Of a DNA stretch of 64,000 nt, positions 22,490 to 33,989 are shown one piece after another. Every line of letters begins with the position of its first letter. Position 1 is the stretch's first letter. Source of the DNA: Tolypeutes matacus (lineage: Eukaryota > Chordata > Mammalia > Cingulata > Chlamyphoridae); assembly GCA_026826555.1 (NCBI GenBank), contig JAKSZT010054304.1, positions 32,177,011 to 32,241,010 on the forward strand. Reading direction: 5' to 3'. A model generated the notes under the pieces. It was not told where the DNA came from, did not search any database, and saw only the letters and a list, made by a program, of their open reading frames with translations. The position numbers and the translations under genes are program-made.

Positions 22490-24470
22490 ATATGCAAACC
22501 TTGGATGTTTTTGCAGATTGGTTTGGAATAGGGAGAATAAATGTTAATTGAAAAATATGAAGCTTTTTCTCAACAAGAATGTTCAGGGAAAGATTGAGGC
22601 AGGGAAAATAACAAACTTGTAAATATCTCCCATTCTCATCTCCAAAGTTCCATATTTATGTCAACTTCGATCATTTTTTTGCACCATTTTACAATTATTT
22701 TCTGTCCAATTTCCTGGGGAGTTAAGGGAATCTCCAGAAAAAGGTGGTAAAGCTTCAGAATTAGATTGCCTCCCTTGCTTCTTCCTATAACTCTTCCAGC
22801 ATGTTTTTTTCCAATGTCTTCATTTCTTACAACAGTGATATTTTGACTTTAGTTTAGTAGCCCTCCTCTTATCTGATGGTGGTCCCATATAAAGTTTTCT
22901 TCTCTTTATAAATAATCCTAACTGAACAGCTAAGAATCCTTTCTTAAATTCCTTTTTGTTTTCTTTATCTTTTTCCATATTTTTCACAAACTGATATCTT
23001 TTCCCAGCACCTGAGAAACTCTTTATCTTGGCTATCCAAATATTTGTTCCCTTACTTGTGTTTGATTTCCCTGCATCAAGACTGTCACAAAAGTTGGGAG
23101 GTGCAATCGTCTATTCTAATCTGCCCATGGATCCACCTCAGGAAATGTGGCAGATTGAAATTATTTTATGAATCTCCAAAAGAGAAATGTTATATGTGTA
23201 AATGAACCTATTCCTCTGGGTGGTAGCCTTTGATTAGACTACTTGATAAGATCCCTTAGGGTTTTTGATTGGGCTATGTCAGTGAAGTGTGAACAGGATT
23301 GAGTCTCCGCACCCTTGCTGGGTCTGATATACAAAGAGAGGCTCACTCAGACAGGGAAAGGAAGACACCATATTTAATCCTGCTATGTAAGAAAGAGGAC
23401 TACAGGATCACTAAGCTCAAAGCGTCAAGAAGATAGGTCCAAGGATTAGCTCAAGAGGAGACGGTGAGCCCAGAGGAGAAGGCTGAAACCTTGACAGAAT
23501 TCGGTGGCTACTTTGCTTCACCATGTGGCAACAACACCAGGATCAAAGCAGCTAACTTTGATGAGAAAGCATCTCTGCTGATGCCTCGATTTGGACATTC
23601 CATGGTCTTGGACCTGTAAGCTTTTATGCCCCCAAAAATTCCCAATATAAAAGCCAACATATTTCTGGTACTTTGTATCAGCAGCCCTTTGGCAAACTAA
23701 AACAGTAAATTTTTAAAATGCCTCAATAAAGTACTGGTAAAATTCAAAGGCCAACTCACCCAGAATTTGATTGTAACACTGTAGGTCCTCCCAGCAGCTT
23801 ACTTTCTGTGAAAAGCTTCAAGAATGGCCACAGCAGTCCCCATATCATGTTTCCAAGCCAGGAGATCAGCCTGCTTTTGGGGACGTGGCAGACAGTCAGC
23901 TTCTGAGTCCATGGCACTCTCTGACCTGGGGGATTTCATTTGATCCCCATTCTGCCTGTTTCTTTAATCAGGTAAAGTCAGCAACCAGCTTACATCCCCA
24001 TATGTAGGCTACAGGCTGAAAATATGTTGTGCAATACCTTGGCAAATTTTCGTTATTCTTCCCAGAGCATTTTAAGAGCAAGAACTCTTAAAATGGGTCA
24101 AATCAGCTTGGGAAAAAAGTCATATGGAGTCTTACTGTTTACATTCGTCCTCTGGCAGGATATTATGCTGAATAATTACTCAAATTTGCAGGAAGAGGTT
24201 GAAAATTTCTCCAGGAGCTCAATCCTCCTGAGGCAAAGCAGTTGAAATAAGGTGCTGGGGTTTTTTTCTTCAAATATTCAGATTCTCTACCTGATTAAAG
24301 GTGGACACATATCCTCCAACAAATTCACCCACTGGAAGGCCTCACTCAAGGTATCCCATTCTCATTGCCAAATTTTGGGAGTGAGGAAAAGAAAGTAAGA
24401 GCCAAAAGGGCATGTCAGCTTTTTTGCTAAAAAAAATCAGCTGATTTTGTGCAGAACAAATAACCGAGTG
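22490..24470 (-). pseudogene. Endogenous retrovirus gag remnant (ERVL/MaLR-like), broken
   Basis: Read on the minus strand, the segment near 22,790-22,870 translates to a zinc-knuckle-like stretch with spacing C-x4-H-x4-C. It is preceded by a Tyr where the first Cys should be, and a stop replaces the usual Gly. Lysine-rich sequence and a Ser/Pro-rich stretch follow, as after a Gag nucleocapsid. The minus-strand text from about 23,710 to 24,470 has the longer, less AT-rich character of an upstream gag region, with many stops. An LTR (23,146-23,704) on the opposite strand splits it. Assignment to ERVL/MaLR is inference; nothing here can be expressed. Confidence 0.4.
23146..23704 (+). mobile_element. 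ERVL-type LTR
   Basis: A 559-bp element with TGTGGCAGATTG at the start and CTAAAACA at the end. Flanking GGAAA and GTAAA agree at four of five bases, fitting a 5-bp duplication. The 3' part (TATAAAAGCC, GGTACTTTGTATCAGCAGCC) matches the LTR at 57,875-58,495, so the two are one family. No internal sequence is attached. Confidence 0.7.
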
Positions 24471-24486
24471 CATGCAGGTACCCAGC

Positions 24487-24620
24487 AAATACAGTAGAAC
24501 TTCGTTTGATACATCCATGTTCTAAGACCCTTCATGTAAATTGAAAATTGTGCATAACAAGAAACCCCATTATGTAATAAGTATTTCTTATCTGAGCATA
24601 CCTATCACACTTTTTGTAAA
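24487..24620. mobile_element. Possible Tigger-like DNA transposon end
   Basis: ACAGTAGAACTTCGTTTGAT at 24,490 resembles the CAGTAGAACCTCG ends of pogo/Tigger elements. It is followed by text of the usual kind (AAATTGAAAATTGTGCATAAC). The opposite terminal repeat was not found, so this is a fragment at best. Confidence 0.4.
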
Positions 24621-25139
24621 TAAGGAAAATAAAAACTCTAAAACACTAAGTATTAAAAATCAATCATACAATAATTTTAGAAAATTTTAATCTTTCTTCC
24701 TTTTATTTTCTATTGCCAATTGCATCAACTTTCGTTTGCCTGCATTGAATTTCCATAAAATAGATCTTTGTGCATTTACAAAGCTGTAATAGTGTCTCAG
24801 CTTTATTTATATGTAATTAAAACTAAGGTTATCATGCATCATCTTACTTTTAGTAAAAAGCCAGCTGATAGTCAAGTTACATTGAGCTTATTGTGATGTA
24901 CTGTTTCCTAGAATTCTTTATCAGGGTGCTTTCGGGTTTTGTTCTTTATAAATCTTTATCAGAAACTCCTGTGGTTACGCCTGACAGTGCATCTACCACA
25001 TATGATTGGTCATGTCCTTCAAAATCCTTAATTGAGGTTAAATTAATTTTCCAATAATACCCAGCAAAAGTATTTTGAAAAAAGCAAACAAAGATGAAAC
25101 TCTCTACAGTCAAATAAAACCTGATAAAATTCATTACCA
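24621..25139. other. No recognised feature
   Basis: AT-rich sequence between a transposon-like end and the next L1. It could be the diverged interior of the former. No supportable gene. Confidence 0.4.
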
Positions 25140-26715
25140 TGGACCCATGCTAAAAGAATGCTTAAGGAAATCCTGAAAGCAGAAGGAAAATGATAACAAA
25201 GGGAAATCTGGATCACATCTTCCCAAAGAAATGAAGAGCCTTGGAAATGGTAACTACATTTGACTTCTTAATCTTTTTAAAGGATAAATTACAGTTTAAA
25301 GTAAAAATAACTATAATATGTTTTTAATTTGATAACATATACAGAAATAAACTATATGAAAACAATAGTACACACACTTGAAAAGGGGAAATAGAAGTAT
25401 ATTGTTGTTGGGTTCTTACCCTAAGTAATGAGATGGTTTAATAGCACTTTAAAGTTGACTATGGTAGGTAAAAGTTGTACTCTGTAAACCCTAAAGAAAT
25501 CACTAAAATAAAAAACAATATAGCTAATAAGCCAACCAAAAATATAACAATTTCCAAAAATACCTAACCCAAAAAAACATCAAAAAGGAACAGAAAGAAA
25601 ACAAAGTATGGTCAGACAAATAGAAGTGAAATAGCGAGATAGAAGTTAATGTTCTACCTAGGGAGAAAATTTTCTCTCGAAACAGCTATATTAAAAGAAA
25701 TGATCAAACCAAGGATCTAAGGGTTCCATCCTAAGAAACTGGAAAAATATGATAAAATGAAACCCAACATAAGCAGAAAAAAGCAAATAATTAAGATCAT
25801 GGTGATATCATTGAGCTATAAAACAGCAAAACAAGAAACCAATATTAAAAAATCAATGATATAAAAAACTGTTTTTTGGGGTTTTTTTTTTTAATTAACA
25901 AAGTTTACCAACCTATTGCCAGATCATTCAGGAAAAAAAGGGAGAATACACAAACAATATCAATAATGAAAGGGCCAACATCACTAAACCTCTTGGAGTT
26001 ATTAAAAATTTGATATGGGTATATTAGGAAGAACTTTATGTCAATAAATTCAACAACTCATGTGAAATGGACAAATTCCCAATTGACAAGACTAATGTAA
26101 CTTAATCAGGATGATAGATCAAACCTTATATATCTAAAAATATTGAGTTTTGTTACTAAAAACCTTATTACAAAGGAAATTCCATTCATAGATGATTTGA
26201 CTAGTGAATTCTACCAAATATTTTGGAAAAATATTACCAATTCTAAATAAACTATTCCAGAAAATTGAAGAGAAGATACTCCTACTTATTCTCTGCATCC
26301 AGCATTTCCTGCCTACCAAAACCAAACAAATGCGTTACAAGAGATAAAACAGCTCAATGTCCTACATGAATACAGAGGAAAAATTTCTTGTAAATATTTC
26401 AGAAAATCTATCCCAATAATACATAAAAAAGAATGCTATATCATGACTAACAATATATTATCATCATTTCAATATATACAAGAAAAGTGACATCTAACAT
26501 TCATTCGTAATTTTTAAAATAAAAAAAAAATTATATAAGGCATATATGAAAAATCTACAGTTATCATAACTCTTAAATATGGAAGAATATATACTTTTGT
26601 TCTAAGATCAAGAATGAGTTAAGGATTTGACAAATAGCCATGTGGACTCAACATTTTACTGGAAGTTTTAATCAGTGTAATAACACAAGTAGGTATCTGG
26701 ATATACAAAGAAATC
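25140..26715 (+). mobile_element. Fossil L1M, 5' region and ORF2 pieces
   Basis: It runs in L1M order: AAGGAAATCCTGAAAGCAGA, AAGTATATTGTTGTTGGGTTC then TTACCCTAAG, and ACTCTGTAAACCCTAAAG. ORF2-like text follows from about 25,690 (TAGATCAAACC, TTCTACCAAATATTTTGG, AACTATTCCAGAAAATTGAA) to about 26,700. Frames are broken throughout. Confidence 0.65.
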
Positions 26716-26727
26716 ATATCTAATTTT

Positions 26728-27076
26728 TTTTTAAGATTTGCATTTATTTACTTTATTTATTTATTTTTATTTATTCCCCTTCCCTCAGATGGTTCTCTCA
26801 TCTGTTTGCTCACTGTTTGCTCTCCTTCTCCTATCAGAGGCACCGATAACCCAACCTGGGACCTCCCACATGGGAGACAAATAAACAACAGCCTGAGCCA
26901 CATCTGCTGCCCGCAGGCTGTGGCATCTGCTGGCTTGTGGCATCTTCTCTTTTAGGTGTCTGTTCATTGCAGTGAGTGCGGCATCTAGCTCATCTTATTT
27001 AGGAGGCACTGGGACCTGAACCCAGGACCTCTCATGTGGTAGGTTAGCATCCAACTTTAGCCACATCCACTTCCTT
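26728..27076 (-). mobile_element. DAS SINE, dimeric, antisense
   Basis: The T/A-rich tail lies at the left. Two inverted heads follow, with AACCTGGGACCTCCCACATG near 26,850 and GAACCCAGGACCTCTCATG near 27,020. The element ends at the reverse of the head (CCACATCCACTTCC). ATATCTAATTTT at 26,716-26,727 is duplicated exactly at 27,077-27,088. It faces the SINE at 27,111 head to head. Confidence 0.85.
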
Positions 27077-27110
27077 ATATCTAATTTTAACCCTATTAAA
27101 AGTGGATAGA

Positions 27111-27496
27111 GAGAAACAGATGTGGCTCGTGCTTTTGGGCACCCACCTTCCATATGGGAGGTCCTGGGTTCAGTTCCCAGTGCTTCCTAGAGAAGATGAG
27201 CAAGACAACAAGCTGACCTGATGGCTGGCACGGTGAGCTGATGCAACAAGTTGATGCAACAAGGAAACACAAAGAGGAAACACAATGCGAAACACAACAA
27301 AACAGGGAGTGGAGATGGCTCCAACGACTGAGCACCTCTATCCCACATGGGAGGTCCCGGTTTCAATTCCCGGTGCCTCCTAAAGAGAAGACGAGCAGAC
27401 ACAGAAAGAACACAACGAATAGACACAGAGAACAGACAGCGAATGCAAACAGTGAAGTGGGGGGAGAAATAAATAAATAAAATAAATCTTTAAAAA
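27111..27496 (+). mobile_element. DAS SINE, dimeric
   Basis: Two tRNA-like heads in tandem: the first at 27,111-27,195 with B-box-like GGGTTCAGTTCCC, the second at about 27,305-27,385 with GGTTTCAATTCCC. Linker units and a (TAAA)n plus A-run tail follow. AAAAGTGGATAGA at 27,098-27,110 recurs after the tail at 27,497-27,509. Only 34 bases separate it from the inverted SINE to the left. Confidence 0.9.
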
Positions 27497-27508
27497 AAAA
27501 GTGGATAG

Positions 27509-27569
27509 ACTCAGATAGTGAATGTCAACCACCTGACGTAGGCTGGTGGTTGACATTCACTATCTGAGT
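27509..27569. repeat. Perfect 25-bp inverted repeat with 11-base loop
   Basis: The left arm is 27,509-27,533, beginning ACTCAGATAGTGAATG. The loop is TGACGTAGGCT at 27,534-27,544. The right arm is 27,545-27,569, beginning GGTGGTTGACATTCAC. The arms are exact reverse complements over 25 bases. It starts on the last base of the SINE's right-hand target duplication. It is neither part of the SINE nor of any repeat I recognise. Confidence 0.95.
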
Positions 27570-28569
27570 ATACGCAGCTACTATAGTTTTTGTATGAAAC
27601 ATATAAACACTTGGTTAGATATAGACAGATTTTAATGCTTTAAAAATTTTCCTGCAATATTAAGTAACGTACTATAATGACAGTCTTTTAAAATATTAGG
27701 TAAAACTTAATTGAAGTCACACAAATATTGAAACACTAACTGCAGATAATAAAAATATCAGGAGTTTTTCATGAGGGAATAATCGACAGCTCCACCATGG
27801 GTTTTATATGTTTTACATTTGTTTCATAATTGGGCAGCCCCTGCAATTAGTAAAAATATTTCACTTTGAAAGTGTGTTCTATCTGCCACACTGTTACTAC
27901 ATAACATATTCAGCATTCTGAAGTTAGATTATTTTTTTTTAAATGATGAATTTATATTTAGTTTTTTTACTACAGATTTAATAGAAAAGGGTCCTTTGGG
28001 GTAAATCTATTCTAAGGAGTACATCTTTAATATAGATGACTCTAGCCTTAAAAAAAAAAGTCTAATCTTATTATTCCTTCTTCCTCTTCATCCATGGTAT
28101 ATTAGCAAAGTAGTTGACAGCCCTATGTAGCCTTACAAAGTTGTTGTAGTTTTTAATGGAAAGCCTTTATGAAAAAAAAAATTGTTTCATACTACCAGTA
28201 TGAATGAATTACTGTAAATAATTTGTTTAGTAATAGAAGGCCAAAGAAAGTCTTAACACTTTTAGTTATTGACTCTATGGTAACGTCACCATCAGATTAT
28301 CTGTGCAAAGGTAAGGTGATACTTGATCAAATAGACATCTTTTTGTTGTCCATGAGAACTAGACTTCCATATTTGCATCTATTATTAAAAAACTCATTTT
28401 ATTAACTTGTTTGTAATTGCAATTTTGTTATTAATGTTTACTTTCTGCCTTTTCTTTCTTTAGTATTTAGTCGACTGTTCAGCAGTTTGCTATATGGCCA
28501 TTGCTGGTCGTAAACTGCACTAGTAACAAGCATGGTATTTATTTTGTATTGAAAATAAGTGTTTTGATA
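27570..28569. other. No recognised feature
   Basis: AT-rich sequence. Short open frames show no motif. Confidence 0.5.
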
Positions 28570-29400
28570 ATTTTTTTAAAAAATGGTGATAGATACTTGA
28601 AAAGCCACTTTGCAAAAATTGTTCTGGCAAATAAGTACATTGAAAAGCTGCTGAACATCATTAATCTTTGGGAAATGCAAATTAAAACCACTGTGAATTG
28701 TCACTACACATGCACTGAATGTCTAACATTATAAAGACTAGCCATGCCAAGTGTTGGCGACAATGTTGCATAATTTTAAATTTCATAAATGGGTGGCAGC
28801 AATGTAAAAAAGTACAATAACTGAAACAATTAGTTTTGGAGTTTTTTTAACTATTATTTAAAATTACACCTATCATATGACTTAGCATTTCACCCCAGTT
28901 ACCCAATATAAATAAAAGCATATGTCTATAAAAAGACCTTTATATTAATGTTCTTAGCAGTTTGCAAATAACAGCAAAGAACTAAAAACAACAGGTAAAT
29001 GGATAAGCAATTTGTGATATATCTATACAAAGGAATACTACTCAGCAACGTAATGGAACAATATATCAATACAAAAAACAACTTAGATGAATCTTGATAT
29101 AATTTAGCTAGATACCAGAAAAAATGAGTACATGCTAGATGGTAATATTGATATAAAATTCTAGAAAAGGCAAATAATATATATTGACAGAAAGCAGATA
29201 AGTGGTTGTCTGATGACAGGGATGAGTAGGAGGGAAGGTTTACAAATCTCATGTAAAGGAGTCTATGGGAGTCATATATATGTTTATGTCATTTGTGCTA
29301 ATGTTCTTATAGCTATAAACATATGTAAAGTCAATGATAGCCAAAAGTGGTTTTAAAAACATACAAACTCAAAATATAAATAAATATATCTAACTGACTA
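28570..29400 (+). mobile_element. Fossil L1M 3' region
   Basis: The blocks follow an old L1 ORF2 C-terminus and 3' UTR: CATTAATCTTTGGGAAATGC then AAATTAAAACCACTGTGAA, GCCAAGTGTTGGCGAC, AAAGGAATACTACTCAGCAA then CGTAATGGAAC, and CAGATAAGTGGTTGTCTGATG. No frame is intact. Confidence 0.75.
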
Positions 29401-29499
29401 CTCAAATATAGTTCCTGTAAAGATATGGCATAAACAAATAATAAAGAAGTAAAGAAGTAAAAAAGTAAATAAGTATATGTATGCATGCTAGTATAAAGT

Positions 29500-29650
29500 A
29501 TGATTCAGTCTCTGATTTCTGATTTCGGCTTCACCACATAAAAACCATTAAACCTTGCAGAGGTTACATAAATTTTTTTCATCTATAAAATAGGAATGGA
29601 AATAAAACTGGCTGCTTAGGGTAGTCATGATGATGTACAAATAAATTTAT
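29500..29650 (+). repeat. MIR SINE fragment
   Basis: GGCTTCACCACATAAAAACC, TTGCAGAGGTTACATAAA and CATCTATAAAATAGGAATGG follow the MIR core order. Confidence 0.6.
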
Positions 29651-30360
29651 CATCATTTAATTCCATGCCATTCATTTTCTAAAATAACATTTTCAATGAC
29701 TATATAGTATTTCACAGCAAGAAAATATAAGTCAAATCGATCTATTTTCCATTTTGTGTTTTTCAGGTTAGTTTCCTGTAAACAAGAGTGACTAAAGCTC
29801 TGTACACAGCAATGCCTAATTCCTAATGATAACTTGCCACACATCTAATAAAAGCCTAAGTGCTCATTTTTCCCCATATTTCATTTTTCCCTGTTTCACT
29901 TCTACCCACCATTGTTCAGATCACCAAAATTTTTTGCTGAAATATCCCAGTCTGAACACAGATGGAAGATTACTAATCTTATTCTCTATTTTTGATTCTT
30001 CAATAGTTTTCCATTGGAGTAATAGCAAACATAAAATTACTTACAATCGAATTTTGCTTATAGTGGGGCCATCACAGAGCTTCTGCCAAAAACAACTAGA
30101 ATTGCCAGAGAAAATATGCAATTATGTTAAGGTAGTTGAAAGAGTCTGAAGCAACAAATACTAGTAGGGATAAAACTGACAGAGAACCTTAAAAATGAAA
30201 ACGTAAAAAAAAAAAAAAGAAAAGAAAAAACGTGGGGAGGGTGGTTTCTTTCGTGAGTGGCACACGTAGGGCGCCTCGCTTGCTCTTCTTGCGGAATTGA
30301 GGCACAGATTTCAGAAGCATAATTTCTGTTGCTCAGGCAGCTGTTATCTTTGGTCCTGGC
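29651..30360. other. Unassigned; GC-rich island at 30,225-30,360
   Basis: Up to 30,190 nothing is recognised. An A-run at 30,208-30,221 is followed by 130 bases much richer in G and C than their surroundings, with several CpGs (GTAGGGCGCCTCGC). The island could be a fragment of a retrocopy or other insertion. I could not match either strand to a family. Confidence 0.4.
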
Positions 30361-30413
30361 GAAGGAAGGAAGGAAGGAAGGGAGGGAGGGAGGGAGGAAG
30401 GAAGGGAGGAAAG
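30361..30413 (+). repeat. (GGAA)n/(GGGA)n microsatellite
   Basis: A run of GAAG and GGAG tetranucleotides about 53 bp long with interruptions. Purine-only on this strand, so it can vary in length. Confidence 0.95.
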
Positions 30414-31279
30414 GAAAAAACAAAACGGCATCAAAATTCTTTTCCTGAAGGCATTTGTCTGTTTAGGGGACAGAGAACAGAATTATTTTACCTCTGTTAA
30501 GTTTTTATTCCATCCTTATTTATTTTTAACTCATTTAAAGATCTCTAATGTTTACTATTAAAAATTAAGTCTAGTTTTGTCTATATTACCAAAGCAAAAT
30601 ACTGGATTTTGATATAAGACTGAAGAGAAATAAAAAGGTTAAAGTTGAAGTTTCAGGAGGTTTTAATTAATGAGTTATAGAACCACAGTAACAAATTCTA
30701 GCCCTATTACACTTTCAGAAAAGGATCAATTACTTTTCTCCGGATGTAAGCAAAAACTAAAGATGTGGAGAATAATTAATTGAAATAAGCATTAAGCATC
30801 ATGTTCCCTACTCAAGAAGAGGAGCAAAATTATGAATGTTTTTCTTGGTAAATGGTCAAGTAAGGAAGATTGTATGCCAATTAACTCCTGACTATTGGGT
30901 CAGAATAGAATTTATTAAGAGCTTCCCTGTCAATTCACAGACCTTAAGCTGAACTGAGACATTTTCTTATAATTCTTGGTCCCTAGAATATGATTTTAAA
31001 ATTGAAGGGGGAGAGTACTTAATTTTTAAATTAATTTATAAGGATAGTAATAAATAAGTGTAACTAAAGGTATGCTGATGTTAAAAATTTATTAGCATTT
31101 ACATTAAATTTATATATGCTTTAAATTAATCACAATAAATATTGGATTTTATTAACAGTTAAATATAGAACTAAATATGCTCAATTAGTGTACAATTTAA
31201 TAGTTCTCCAAGAAGCTTTAGAAATTCTCGAGTAAATTAGTTAATGGAATAAATTATAGCCATTTCTCAATGAACAAAT
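30414..31279. other. No recognised feature
   Basis: AT-rich sequence with no supportable gene or repeat. Confidence 0.5.
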
Positions 31280-31640
31280 TATCATCAATGATTTACAGAA
31301 TATCTTTCATGTACTGAGTACATGATGGCCATTATAAATGATGAAAAATTCACTTCCATCCAGGTATTTATAATTCAAATTTGCATCTCAGAAAAAATAC
31401 ATTAAAAGCTGTGAACTATACAAGATAGCTTATAAGTAAAATAAATCAATATAAAGGTACTTTATAACTAAAAGGACCTTTGGAAATTTGGAGGATAAGA
31501 AAGCAATAAAAATGGCCCAACCATTATAGAAGGCTTTCTATAGGAGTCAATCCAGATTTATAACTTAAAAAAAAGGATAGAATTTGGTGAGGGGAGTTGA
31601 GAAACTGGAAAAAAAAGAAAAATAATCAAAGGCATGGTTG
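31280..31640 (+). mobile_element. Possible L2 LINE 3' fragment
   Basis: TTCATGTACTGAGTACATGATG, AAATTCACTTCCATCCAGG, GGACCTTTGGAAATTTGG and GAAGGCTTTCTATAGGAGTC occur in the order of the L2 3' end. Divergence is high, so the call is tentative. Confidence 0.45.
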
Positions 31641-31794
31641 AGCTCAATGACTTCCTAGGACAAAGAAAACATTCATCTAACAAGAAAAGAGTGAGCATTG
31701 ATCAATAATGAACGTTGGGCTTGTGAAAGAAAGGGATGACTAAAATGACTGAAGACATCATTAAATGTAATTTTTCTTGGTCTAATAAATTATT

Positions 31795-31993
31795 AGGAGT
31801 TTGTGTAGTGTGCTAAGTAACAGAATGTTTTCTAGAATCAGATGACAGGTTCAAATTCTATATCTACCACTTCCTAGTTATATGACCTTGGTAAGCTACT
31901 TAATATCCCTCCTTCAGCTGAAAAAAAAAGTGTAAATGTTAATGTCTATCTCAGAGGGTTGTTGCAAGGAGTGAGGAATAAAAAGTGCCTGCC
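31795..31993 (+). repeat. MIR SINE
   Basis: Clear MIR order: GAATCAGATGACAGGTTCAA, CTACCACTTCCTAGTTATAT, GACCTTGGTAAGCTACTTAA and TCTCAGAGGGTTGTTGCAAG. Confidence 0.85.
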
Positions 31994-32584
31994 TATTTTA
32001 GTTTTCTGTTGTTGCCATTAAAAAAAAAAATTACCACAAACTTAGCAGTTTAAAAAACTTCCACTTATTTTCCTATGTAGGTCAGAAGTCCAGGTACAAT
32101 GTGGCTCAGCTTGTTCACTGCTCCAAGTGGAACAACACCAAAAGAAAGCTGTGGACAAGGCTCTGTTCTTTTCTGGAGGCTCAGGGAATGAATCTGCTTT
32201 CAGGTGCTCTCAGGTTGTTTGAAGGATTCAGTTCCGTGTTTCTGTAGAACTAAGTTTCCCATTTCCTAGCTTGCTGCCAACTGCAGGTCATTTTCAGCTT
32301 TTAGAAGACTGACTGCATTCTTTGGTGGGTGGCCCCGTCCTCCATTTTCAAAGCCAAATCACAGCCAAGGCAATGCTTCTAAACTCTCTGATCTCCTTTC
32401 TGCCACATCTGTCCTCTGTTTTCTTCTTTTACTGCACCTAAATCTTATGCTCTCCTCTTCTGTTTTTAAGGGTTCATGAAATTACATTGGTGTCAAGTGG
32501 AGAATCCTGCTGGATTTTAAATTTCAGCAAATTACATTGGAAACGTACCTTCACAGCAATAGGGAGATTCATGTTTGAATAACA
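31994..32584 (-). mobile_element. MaLR/ERVL-like LTR, antisense
   Basis: It starts TATTTTAGTTTTCTGTTG, the reverse of an AACTAAAA end, and continues TTACCACAAACTTAGCAG. It ends ATGTTTGAATAACA, the reverse of a TGTTAT start. An A-run lies at 32,021-32,030. It abuts a MIR on the left. Confidence 0.65.
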
Positions 32585-33312
32585 AGGCAACAGAAAAGAG
32601 GGCAATTGGTGGGGGTGGGGGGGAATGCATCTTTAGAGATCTGCCTGACATATTGTCATATAAGAAACACTTCTTAAATGCTACTACTAATATTTTACTC
32701 AGAAAAAATGAAAAATTTTCTCCTACAACTAGTGTTCACTCTCAAAATCACATAGAATTGTAGACATTTATAGACATTAATGATTTCTGAATTTTGCACT
32801 CTTTAACATTTTTTGTGTACCATGGTTCTGAGCAAGCTGATTTAAGCTATTGTTTAAATAAATATTAACAGTTTCCTAATGGAACTCATTTTAAATTCAT
32901 AAACTTCTTGACTTTAAGTGATGTGCAGCTTGATACATATTAAATGAACAGAAATTGAAAGAAATTACTTTTATATATGTATTTTAAATATGTGATAATA
33001 ATAAATGAAAAGCTAAAATTGTCAGTTCCAGTCATGTGGTTAAATAAAACCTTATCATTTTAACAGCTCCAATATTTATCTTTATATTTAGATTTTTAGC
33101 TCCTATATTTTTTATCATCAAACATATATTGTGATTCAAAAACCTAAATTCTTTTTAAATGTGAGAAATTAAAATACACCCGAAGGTCAGATATATATAT
33201 GCTCATGGTCTAGTTAAGTCTTACATTTTCATCATTAAATGTTGAATCTTTATTACCTAAGGCAGAATATAATAAAGTGGAATTCCATTTTGGTGCTTAT
33301 TTCATATCTTAA
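32585..33312. other. No recognised feature
   Basis: AT-rich unassigned sequence. Confidence 0.5.
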
Positions 33313-33600
33313 AGTAGTAGTTCTCAAATGTTTTGAACTCCTCATCCCTTCATATACTTAAAAATTATTTAGGACCTTAAACCCCAAGACCTTTTGTTTA
33401 TATGGATTATATTTATCAATATTTATCATTCTAGAATATTTGGTATAGTGCGTTTTTCGTTCTTTTTTTTTTTTCTTTTATCTTTCATGACCCTTCTTTG
33501 TTGTTGTTGATAAGGACATTTCATTTTTAATATTTTACTCTAATTTTATTATTTTCTTTTTTCTAACTACCAAATAACTTTTTTGAGAATGCATAAAAGA
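33313..33600 (+). mobile_element. Old hAT/Charlie-type MITE fragment
   Basis: AGTAGTTCTCAAATGTTTTG, then AAAAATTATTTAGGACC, then AAGACCTTTTGTTTATATGG and ATATTTATCAATATTTATC follow the start of the mammalian hAT MITEs that open CAGTGGTTCTCAAAC. The right-hand inverted repeat is not evident. Confidence 0.5.
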
Positions 33601-33989
33601 AATGCCATTGGATATTTTGTCAGTATAAGTCACAACATTAAAATATAAAGCTTAAAGATTTTTGTTTAAAAATTATCAAAATTAGAATCTCTAACTTGAA
33701 TTACAGTAAATGTTTCACTTAATAGAGAAACCAGATACTAATTTTCTTTAAGATTTGGAAAAGATAAAAATACTAAAGATCATCATCTGTAGGGAGCTTA
33801 AGGAAAGATAGAAAACTTTCATTAATTACAAAGACATAACCATCCATGTACAAAAAATGAATTCACAAATACATTATAAGCACTAATGATGTTTTTGGTT
33901 GTTTTTTTTTTTTTTGCCAGGCAATTATCAATCTACTTTCTCTTGCTATAAAGTAGTTTTCTCTGCTTTATAATTTCCTATAAACACAA
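33601..33989. other. No recognised feature
   Basis: AT-rich spacer with a T-run at 33,902-33,915. Confidence 0.5.

Noticed and set aside
27241..27480. 79-codon frame and overlapping antisense frames
   Set aside because: They lie wholly within a SINE, and the apparent proteins are translations of tRNA-derived sequence.
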